DNA from: Bacteroidales bacterium UBA6431
GTDB taxonomy: Bacteria > Bacteroidota > Bacteroidia > Bacteroidales > UBA932
Reading direction: 5' to 3'
Assembly (NCBI GenBank): GCA_002439095.1
Contig: DJOT01000010.1
Span: 1-64,000, forward strand
Length of the DNA stretch: 64,000 nt
A program made the translations under genes and the position numbers. Positions 57,361 to 64,000 of this stretch are shown here, one piece after another. How positions within the stretch are numbered: position 1 is the first letter of the stretch; each line of letters begins with the position of its first letter. A model generated the notes under the pieces. It saw nothing but the letters and a program-made list of their open reading frames with translations, searched no databases and had not been told where the DNA came from.

Positions 57361-59531
57361 AGCAGCACGTCCCTGATTATACCGGAAGCGGCAAGCCTGA
57401 CACCTTCGCCCGCACCCCTGATGACGAGAGGTGCCGAATATTCACTTTTTATGATGGTCACATTTTCTGTCCCGCTAAGCCAGTAGAACGGGCTGTCAGC
57501 ACCGACATCGACCATCTTGATCTCTGCCCTATATCCGAGACGCGCAGACGGGTCACGGCGCATCATGGCGACAAAACGCTGCCTCTTGCCTTCGGCGGCA
57601 AGCTGCTTCTCCCTTATCTGTATCTTCGGCTCCAGAGCCTCCAATCTGGAATAAAACTCCTCAATCGGACAATCGAAAAATTCCCTCCCGAGCATCGGCG
57701 TTATCTGCACATCGCCCTCTTCGAGCGTCACCCCGGCCTCTCTGGCAAGGATCAGCAGTTTGCGCAGCACGTCCCTGCCCCCGAGGTCGGTACGCGGATC
57801 TGTCTCCGAAAGCCTTTCTTTCTGTGCCCGGCCAAGAAGGGCGGCAAGGCTCTCTTCGCACTCGGGACGTTCGTGGGTGGTGAGCACATAGTTGAGAGTG
57901 CATGAGACTACCGCCTCTATGGACTCGATGCCGCCACTGCAATTGGCATCATTGGCTATTGACTCAAGGATCGGTAGAGATGTGCCGACAGTAGTGTCGT
58001 AGCGGAAAAAAGTCCCGTTTTCCCGGGCGGCTGCCTTGAGGGCTGCATACTGCACATAAGGGACTGCAAGAGAGCGGCGGTTGGAAGTCACGACTCCCAG
58101 ACCGCTGCGGAACAGTTCCTCGTATCTGAGGTAAAGGCTGTCGTCATCCGTACAGTCAATGAATACCGACTTGCGCGGAGCCGCCTGGCAGACCGCCGTG
58201 ATGAAAGCCCCGCCCTCGGCGCTGTCGGAGTCGCGAAGCCGAGAGCTGATGGTCTCCTCTCCGAGACCGCGCATGTCAATCATATAGTTGCGGCTGTCCG
58301 ACACTCCTGCAATCCTGATTGTCCTGCCAAGACGGGCCTCAACTCTCTCCCGGCTTGCGGCAATCAGTCTCACAAGAGCCTTGCCCACCGCCCCGTAGCC
58401 GGCTATGAAGACATTGACCTCAGTGATGCTGCGCTCCTCAAAAAACTCCCTGTGTATGGCCGCCACGGCCTCCCGGGCCACGATGAGCCTCACATCCACA
58501 AAGAATACCGAGGCTTCTCCGTCCACCTCCGAGAGCGGCTTGATGCCGGCTTCCGAAAGAGCCGAGAGTATCCTGCCGGAAGCGGACCTGCGGCTCACGA
58601 CCCCCTCTCCGACAAGGCATATTCGCGAGATCCCGTCCTGCGGCCTGTCAAGACTGGTCACGCCCATCCATGACTCCGGTCTTCCCGACCGGATGTCGCA
58701 GACCACCGTCCCCGGGTTGCCCGGATCGAAGGTGTCTTTTATATTGATTGCAATGCCGGCAGACATGGCAGGACGCACGGTGGGCGCATACAGGACCTTC
58801 GCCCCGTTTTCGGCAAGCTCAAGGGCTGCGCCGTAAGAAATCTCCGGGATCGTCGCTGCTGACGGGACGACCCTCGGGTTGGCCGTCATGATACCCGGCA
58901 CATCAGTCCAGATCTCAAGGGCCCCAGCATCAAGGGCAGCTGCATAGAGAGCGGCACTGTAGTCCGAACCGCCACGCCCGAGGGTGGTCACATGGCCATC
59001 TTCGTCAGAAGCGATGAATCCCGGGGCCACAAAGAGCCGCACATCGGGGCACTCATCGACAGCCCCGCGTATGGCGGCATAGCTGCGGTCCAGATCCACT
59101 TCTCCGCAGCAGGTCCTGATGAGGCGACGCGAGTCAAGCCAGCAAGTGCTGACAGAGTCGCAGGCGAACTTGCGGGCGATGATGACTGTAGAGAAAAGTT
59201 CTCCGAAAGTGACGCAGTCCTGAGGAGCCGCATTCTGGAGTTCCCCGAAAAGCACATCCACCTCAGCGCTTACAGCACGCCGTTCCTCTCCGGTGAAAAG
59301 CCTTGTCACTATAGCCTGATGACGCAGGCGGAGAGCCTCGACCTGGGTCTCCCGCTCCTCCCCTTCCGGCAGCGAGCCTATCTTGATCAGGGCATCTGTA
59401 CATCCGCTCACAGCAGAGCACACCAAAACCACCCTGTCGCTGCGAAGCTCTTCAGCCACGATGTCCATGACTGATGAGATCCGTGTCGCATCTGCGACTG
59501 AACTTCCTCCGAATTTCAATACACGCATCAC
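57357..59531 (-). CDS. thrA: Bifunctional aspartate kinase / homoserine dehydrogenase, one ACT domain
   Basis: Catalyses the first step of the aspartate family and homoserine formation. 724 residues, about 90 fewer than E. coli ThrA. The kinase (1-285) has MRVLKFGGSSVADA, TTLGRGGSDYSAALYAAALD and the region VPGIMTANPRVV. The linker goes straight from GVTSLDRPQDG to RICLVGEGVVSRRSASGRIL, the second ACT domain, so the first ACT domain is missing. The dehydrogenase (about 368-724) has VFIAGYGAVGKALVRL and GGRDVLRKLLILAREAGVTL. It overlaps murA and dapE by 4 bases each. Confidence 0.93.
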   Translation of the reverse strand: MMRVLKFGGSSVADATRISSVMDIVAEELRSDRVVLVCSAVSGCTDALIKIGSLPEGEERETQVEALRLRHQAIVTRLFTGEERRAVSAEVDVLFGELQNAAPQDCVTFGELFSTVIIARKFACDSVSTCWLDSRRLIRTCCGEVDLDRSYAAIRGAVDECPDVRLFVAPGFIASDEDGHVTTLGRGGSDYSAALYAAALDAGALEIWTDVPGIMTANPRVVPSAATIPEISYGAALELAENGAKVLYAPTVRPAMSAGIAINIKDTFDPGNPGTVVCDIRSGRPESWMGVTSLDRPQDGISRICLVGEGVVSRRSASGRILSALSEAGIKPLSEVDGEASVFFVDVRLIVAREAVAAIHREFFEERSITEVNVFIAGYGAVGKALVRLIAASRERVEARLGRTIRIAGVSDSRNYMIDMRGLGEETISSRLRDSDSAEGGAFITAVCQAAPRKSVFIDCTDDDSLYLRYEELFRSGLGVVTSNRRSLAVPYVQYAALKAAARENGTFFRYDTTVGTSLPILESIANDANCSGGIESIEAVVSCTLNYVLTTHERPECEESLAALLGRAQKERLSETDPRTDLGGRDVLRKLLILAREAGVTLEEGDVQITPMLGREFFDCPIEEFYSRLEALEPKIQIREKQLAAEGKRQRFVAMMRRDPSARLGYRAEIKMVDVGADSPFYWLSGTENVTIIKSEYSAPLVIRGAGEGVRLAASGIIRDVLL

Positions 59532-60835
59532 ACTCTCTCTATCTTGGCTCCCAGGGCGTTGAGGCGCCCTTCGATATCTTCATATCCCCTGTCTATCTGC
59601 TCGATATTGTCAATGCGTGAAGTCCCGCTTGCGGACATGGCCGCGAGTAGCATGGCGATGCCGGCCCGGATGTCAGGGGAAGTCATGCGGCCGGCCTTGA
59701 GGCATATCTTATGGTCATGGCCGATCACCACGGCACGGTGCGGGTCACAGAGTATGATCTGCGCCCCCATGTCGATGAGCTTGTCCACAAAGAAGAGCCT
59801 GCTCTCGAACATCTTCTGATGTATCAGCACACTCCCCTTGCACTGGGTGGCCACCACGAGCATCACGCTCAAAAGGTCAGGTGTCAAGCCAGGCCACGGG
59901 GCATCGGCGATGGTCATTATAGACCCGTCTATGAAGGATTCGATCTCATAGCTCTCCTGGGCAGGGACATATATATCATCCCCTCTCTGTTCGAGCTTGA
60001 CTCCAAGCCGCCGGAAACACTCCGGAATGATGCCCAGATTCTCCCATGACACGTTGCTTATTGTGAGTTCGCTCCGGGTTATGGCTGCCATCCCGATGAA
60101 CGATCCGACCTCAATCATATCCGGAAGTATGCGGTGCTCCGTACCATGGAGAGACTCCACTCCTGTGATTGTGAGCAGGTTGGAGCCGATCCCCTCGATC
60201 TTCGCACCCATCCTCACCAGCATCCGGCACAGCTGCTGGACATAAGGTTCGCAGGCGGCATTGTAGATGGTGGTGACCCCTTTGGCAAGAGTTGCGGCCA
60301 TAACTATATTGGCAGTACCGGTGACCGAGGCCTCATCAAGCAGCATGTAGCAGCCCTGCATGTTTCTGCCAGAAGAGAGGCTATACGCACTCTTGTCCGT
60401 GTCGTAAGCGCACTTTGCCCCGAGTTTCATGAAGCCGTCGATGTGCGTGTCCACACGGCGGCGGCCGATCTTGTCCCCTCCGGGTTTCGGGAAATACGCC
60501 TGTCCGAAACGGGACAATATAGGGCCTACCACCATCACCGAACCGCGCAACTGCGCGCAACTGCGTACGAAGTCCGCGCTGCGTATGTAGAACTCATTGA
60601 CATGCCCTGCCGTGAACCTGTACTCCCCCTTGCCGAGGCGCTCCACCGTGACTCCCATGCTCTCAAGCAGGGCAATCAGGTTCTGGACATCCAGTATCTC
60701 TGGAACATTGGATATGGTGACCGGTTCCGAAGTGAGCAAGGTGGCACTGATCACCTCCAGGGCCTCGTTTTTCGCGCCCTGAGGTTCAATGGCCCCGCTC
60801 AGACCATGACCGCCCTCTATGATGAACGAACTCAT
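59528..60835 (-). CDS. murA: UDP-N-acetylglucosamine enolpyruvyl transferase, Asp-type
   Basis: First committed peptidoglycan step. 435 residues. PEP-binding Lys in EPQGAKNEALEVI, RSCAQLRGSVMVVGPILSRF and LGVKLEQRGDDIYVP. The active-site loop reads PKPGGDKIGRRRVDTH: the residue that is Cys 115 in E. coli is Asp 121 here (GAC at 60475-60473). Enzymes with Asp at this place work but are not alkylated by fosfomycin. It overlaps murB and thrA by 4 bases. Confidence 0.96.
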   Translation of the reverse strand: MSSFIIEGGHGLSGAIEPQGAKNEALEVISATLLTSEPVTISNVPEILDVQNLIALLESMGVTVERLGKGEYRFTAGHVNEFYIRSADFVRSCAQLRGSVMVVGPILSRFGQAYFPKPGGDKIGRRRVDTHIDGFMKLGAKCAYDTDKSAYSLSSGRNMQGCYMLLDEASVTGTANIVMAATLAKGVTTIYNAACEPYVQQLCRMLVRMGAKIEGIGSNLLTITGVESLHGTEHRILPDMIEVGSFIGMAAITRSELTISNVSWENLGIIPECFRRLGVKLEQRGDDIYVPAQESYEIESFIDGSIMTIADAPWPGLTPDLLSVMLVVATQCKGSVLIHQKMFESRLFFVDKLIDMGAQIILCDPHRAVVIGHDHKICLKAGRMTSPDIRAGIAMLLAAMSASGTSRIDNIEQIDRGYEDIEGRLNALGAKIERV

Positions 60836-61839
60836 ATATGCTCAACCTCGGGTTCAAGTTCCACACCGAAACGTTCACGTACAGTCTCAGTCACCCTCTT
60901 CTCGAGAGCCAGTATGTCAGATGGCGATGCATCACCGCTGCTGTTGACAATCACAAGCGGCTGTTTTTCATATACGGAAGCACCTCCCTGCGAAGCGCCC
61001 TTGAGACCGCAACTGTCTATCAGCCACGCGGCGGGAATCTTAACGCTGCCGTCTGGAAGGTCATAATGCGGAGCGCTGCCGTCTGGGGATATGCGCCTGA
61101 ACTCATCCGCACTCACGACAGGATTTTTGAAGAAACTGCCGGCATTGCCGATTTCTTCCGGATCCGGAAGCTTGGAGCGGCGCAGCTTGATCACGGCTTC
61201 GCGCACTTCCACAGGAGATTGAGGGGTCTTCCCCTCAAGGGCTTCAGACAGCCCCTTGTACTCAAGGCGCGGACGTGGGATGCGGCTGAGCCTGAAAAGC
61301 ACGCTGGTGACGATGTAGCGGCCTTTGTTCTCAGGCTCCTTGAACATCGACATCCTGTAGGCATATCGGCACTCGGAGGCACTGAACTTGACTTTTTTCT
61401 TTTCCTGCAGGTCGTAGCACACTACCCCGGATATGATGTCCTTGACCTCAACCCCGTAGGCTCCGATGTTCTGCACGGCGGCAGCCCCGACTTCACCAGG
61501 GATGAGGGAGAGATTCTCCGCCCCCCATAGCCCGTGGCGGCAGGTCTCGGCCACGAAAGAGTCAAAGTTGACCCCGGCACCGACCATCACCGGCACGTCG
61601 TCGAACCCTACATCCACGTATTTGATGTACTCGATGTTGGAGTGCAGCACCGTCCCGGGGAAATCTCCCGTGAAAAGCAGGTTGCTTCCCTCCCCGATGT
61701 GCAGAAACGGCTTGGGGAGCTTCTCGAAATTGAGACCCTCGAGTTCCTTGACACTTTCGTATTCCACGAAGCACCCGCAGGACACCTTCATCCTGAAGGT
61801 GTTCAGTGCTCCGAGATCATAGTTGAGCTTTATTCTCAC
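60832..61839 (-). CDS. murB: UDP-N-acetylenolpyruvylglucosamine reductase, type I
   Basis: Second step of UDP-MurNAc synthesis, FAD enzyme. 335 residues. FAD-binding LHIGEGSNLLFTGDF, SLIPGEVGAAAVQNIGAYGV, catalytic Ser in GNAGSFFKNPVV, and the last residues PEVEHI with the catalytic Glu. The presence of the YAYRMSMFK loop marks it as type I (E. coli type). It overlaps aspS and murA by 4 bases. Confidence 0.96.
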   Translation of the reverse strand: MRIKLNYDLGALNTFRMKVSCGCFVEYESVKELEGLNFEKLPKPFLHIGEGSNLLFTGDFPGTVLHSNIEYIKYVDVGFDDVPVMVGAGVNFDSFVAETCRHGLWGAENLSLIPGEVGAAAVQNIGAYGVEVKDIISGVVCYDLQEKKKVKFSASECRYAYRMSMFKEPENKGRYIVTSVLFRLSRIPRPRLEYKGLSEALEGKTPQSPVEVREAVIKLRRSKLPDPEEIGNAGSFFKNPVVSADEFRRISPDGSAPHYDLPDGSVKIPAAWLIDSCGLKGASQGGASVYEKQPLVIVNSSGDASPSDILALEKRVTETVRERFGVELEPEVEHI

Positions 61840-63605
61840 TGTTCCTTGTAAGTTGATTGGAGATGAAGTTCATCCATCTGGCTCTGGTCGATCTTGGATG
61901 GTGAGTCGATCATCACGTCGCGGCCCTGATTGTTCTTAGGGAAGGCGATGTAGTCGCGGATGGTCTCCTGCCCGCCGAAGAGTGCGCAGACTCGGTCGAA
62001 GCCGAAGGCAAGTCCCCCGTGAGGAGGGGCTCCGAACTTGAAGGCGTTGATGATGAAGCCGAACTTGTACTCGGCGTCCTCGCGGCTTATGCCCAGCACA
62101 TCGAACATCCTGCTCTGCAGCTTGGCGTCGTGGATACGGATGGAGCCGCCGCCGAGTTCTGTGCCGTTGAGCACAAAATCGTATGCGTTGGCGCAAACCC
62201 TCTCAAGATCCTCTTTCTTGTCAGAGTAGAACCACTGCTCATGCTCCGGCTTCGGCGCGGTGAACGGGTGGTGCATGGCGTAGAAGCGTCCATCTTCCTC
62301 GCTCCATTCGAGAAGCGGGAAGTCCACTATCCAGAGCGGTGCGAACACCTTCGGATCTCTCAGGCCGAGACGGTTACCCATCTCGATTCGCAGCACTCCG
62401 AGCTGGGTCTGGGTCTTGCGCTTGGCTCCGCAGAGCACGAGGATGAGATCGCCCGGCTTTGCCTCGCAGACCTGAGCCACCTCATGGAGTTTCTCCGCGG
62501 AGAAGAACTTGTCCACGGATGACTTGATGCTGCCGTCGGAGTTGACCTTGATGTACACAAGTCCTTTTGCGCCGACCTGCGGGCGCTTCACCCACTCGGT
62601 AAGCTCGTCGAGCTGCTTGCGGGTGTATTCGGCACAGCCTTCGGCGGCGATGGCACCGATGTATTCCGAAGAGTCGAAGACGCTGAATCCCTGGTTCTTT
62701 ACCAGCGGGGTGATGTCGTGGATCTTCATGCCGAAGCGGACATCCGGCTTGTCGGAGCCGTAGTTGTCCATGGCATCGTACCACCTCATGCGAGGAAGCG
62801 GATCTGGGATGTCCACGCCGAGGGCGTTCTTGAACATGCGGCGCATCATCCCCTCGAATGTGTTCAGCACATCCTCCTGCTCCACGAAGCTCATCTCGCA
62901 GTCTATCTGGGTGAACTCCGGCTGACGGTCAGCACGCAGATCTTCGTCGCGGAAACATCTCACAATCTGGAAGTAGCGGTCGTATCCGGCCACCATCAGG
63001 AGCTGCTTGAATGTCTGAGGGGACTGCGGAAGGGCGTAGAAAGTGCCAGGGTTCATACGGGACGGCACCACGAAGTCGCGGGCCCCCTCCGGGGTGGATT
63101 TGATGAGATATGGAGTCTCTATCTCCATGAATCCCTGTTCATCGAGGTAGGTGCGGATCTCCTGGGCGAGGCGATGGCGAAGCGCCAAGGCCCGCTGAAG
63201 AGGAGGACGGCGCAGGTCAAGATAGCGGTATTTGGCCCGCAGGTCCTCGCCTCCGTCGCTGTTCTCCTCGATGGTGAACGGCGGAGTCACGGACTTGTTG
63301 AGCACGTTGATGCTCTCCAGACGGATCTCTATGTCGCCGGTGGGCATCTTCGGGTTCTTGCTGGCGCGCTCCACCACTTCGCCCATGGCCTGTATCACAT
63401 ATTCGCGGCCAAGGCCGGCGGCGGCCTCCACCAGAGCCGGATCGGCATCAGTCTCCACTACAAGCTGCGTGATGCCGTAGCGGTCACGCAGGTCGATGAA
63501 TGTCATTCCCCCCAGTTTGCGGGTCTTCTGCACCCAGCCTGCCAGGGTGACTTTCTTTCCTTTGTCGGAGAGCCTCAGCTCACCGCAAGTGTTGCTTCTG
63601 TACAT
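61836..63605 (-). CDS. aspS: Aspartyl-tRNA synthetase
   Basis: Charges tRNA-Asp. 589 residues from the ATG at 63605 (MYRSNTCGELRLSDKGKKVT); an upstream in-frame TTG at 63629 lies right after the promoter element. The N-terminal anticodon-binding OB domain has LAGWVQKTRKLGGMTFIDLR; class II motif 2 is FRDEDLRADRQPEFTQIDCE; a GAD insertion domain lies about 290-410; motif 3 is GGLAFGFDRVCALF. It is the first gene of a nine-gene operon. Confidence 0.96.
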   Translation of the reverse strand: MYRSNTCGELRLSDKGKKVTLAGWVQKTRKLGGMTFIDLRDRYGITQLVVETDADPALVEAAAGLGREYVIQAMGEVVERASKNPKMPTGDIEIRLESINVLNKSVTPPFTIEENSDGGEDLRAKYRYLDLRRPPLQRALALRHRLAQEIRTYLDEQGFMEIETPYLIKSTPEGARDFVVPSRMNPGTFYALPQSPQTFKQLLMVAGYDRYFQIVRCFRDEDLRADRQPEFTQIDCEMSFVEQEDVLNTFEGMMRRMFKNALGVDIPDPLPRMRWYDAMDNYGSDKPDVRFGMKIHDITPLVKNQGFSVFDSSEYIGAIAAEGCAEYTRKQLDELTEWVKRPQVGAKGLVYIKVNSDGSIKSSVDKFFSAEKLHEVAQVCEAKPGDLILVLCGAKRKTQTQLGVLRIEMGNRLGLRDPKVFAPLWIVDFPLLEWSEEDGRFYAMHHPFTAPKPEHEQWFYSDKKEDLERVCANAYDFVLNGTELGGGSIRIHDAKLQSRMFDVLGISREDAEYKFGFIINAFKFGAPPHGGLAFGFDRVCALFGGQETIRDYIAFPKNNQGRDVMIDSPSKIDQSQMDELHLQSTYKEQ

Positions 63606-63634
63606 ATAGCGTTTTGTATTATATTCCAAAAGAG

Positions 63635-63642
63635 CAAAGATA
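63635..63642 (-). promoter_or_regulatory. Promoter -7 element of the aspS-dapF operon
   Basis: The minus strand reads TATCTTTG, an exact TAnnTTTG match, ending 29 bases before the aspS ATG and 5 bases before an in-frame TTG. No TTG -33 element is clear. It is the only promoter match seen for this operon. Confidence 0.65.
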
Positions 63643-63727
63643 TAAAATTATCCCGGATATGCGTATACACAACTCCGCCGTACCCGGACAGGGCACGGCG
63701 AAGTGTTAAACTTGATGTGTCAATGTC

Positions 63728-64000
63728 TTAGAGCTTGTAGTACAATGACAGCACCCAGGCGAACATCCGTGGCGGCAGGATGGTCTTGGCAAAGACGGAG
63801 AGTCTCTGCAGGAAAGTGGCCACGATATAGTTGTATTTCGGGTTCTTCTTGCGGACTATCTCTGATATTTTCGCGGCGAGCACATCGGGCTTGAGCCCGG
63901 AAGTCTCATCGTGCTCTATGCTGGCCATGGACTTGGCGTAGGACTTGTAGACCTCGAAGGCCTCGGGATTGGCGACCGTGCTGCGGGTCGCGGTGAAGCC
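63728..64000 (-). CDS. SDR-family oxidoreductase, C-terminal part
   Basis: The last 90 codons of a gene cut by the window edge: reading begins GFTATRSTVANPEAFEVYKS and ends AWVLSLYYKL. The PGxxxT-like start, the helix with YKSYAKSMASIEHDETSGLK and the ending NYIVATFLQRLSVFAKTILP match the C-terminus of short-chain dehydrogenases of the type acting on lipid or steroid-like substrates. The NAD-binding and catalytic region lies outside the window. It ends about 86 bases upstream of the aspS promoter and is transcribed in the same direction. Confidence 0.7.
   Translation of the reverse strand, partial: GFTATRSTVANPEAFEVYKSYAKSMASIEHDETSGLKPDVLAAKISEIVRKKNPKYNYIVATFLQRLSVFAKTILPPRMFAWVLSLYYKL

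Noticed and set aside
63627..63629. TTG start for aspS
   Set aside because: Eight extra residues are not family-like and the ATG at 63605 gives the conserved MYRSNTCGEL start, although the TTG lies just after the promoter.

Overview
The window is chromosomal DNA from a member of the Bacteroidota, most likely Bacteroidales. The evidence is several Bacteroidota-type promoters (a TAnnTTTG -7 element, sometimes with TTG about 19-21 bases upstream), families typical of the phylum (DUF4294, DUF3098, DUF4270, BACON domains, LPP20-type lipoproteins, a one-domain glycogen-synthase-like protein), and starts without a clear Shine-Dalgarno. The genus cannot be fixed from this sequence.

Layout. 52-136 is a tRNA-Leu(CAA). 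219-3132 holds aroB and a fused aroD-aroA gene (shikimate pathway). 3133-13644 (minus) is the spc and alpha ribosomal clusters, rplP to rplQ, with secY, map, infA, rpmJ and rpoA. 13645-23646 is a block of envelope and housekeeping genes (ftsX-DUF3098-uppP-lpxH, glgA-like-DUF4270, acpP, tlpA-uvrC-pnuC, DUF4294) that separates the spc half from the S10 half (rplC to rpsC, 23707-27586). rpsJ is not at the head of the S10 half; a divergent dacA operon (dacA-mutS2-yraN-manC-aminotransferase, 27715-33578) lies there instead.

33579-53258 is the accessory part. A ten-gene collinear cluster of lipoproteins, membrane proteins and zinc-ribbon proteins (34018-43804) is visibly more AT-rich than its neighbours and is bracketed by a 73-bp exact direct repeat. 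Next come an AbiE-type toxin-antitoxin pair that appears to sit inside a copy of the same repeat family, a DUF4143 ATPase, a PMCA-type calcium ATPase, a second DUF4143 ATPase and a lipoprotein.

53259-63605 (minus) is one very tight operon, aspS-murB-murA-thrA-dapE-dapB-dapA-dapD-dapF, whose genes mostly overlap by 4 bases. It joins aspartate-tRNA charging, the aspartate-to-DAP branch and the first committed peptidoglycan steps. The window ends inside an SDR-family gene.

The points most worth following up are the AbiE cassette with an apparently unoccupied copy of its site 10.7 kb away, the ten-gene accessory operon, the split ribosomal supercluster, the ribosomal-operon terminator placed inside the aroDA reading frame, promoters that place start codons at the transcription start, the aroD-aroA fusion, MurA with Asp in place of the catalytic Cys, and a ThrA that lacks one ACT domain.
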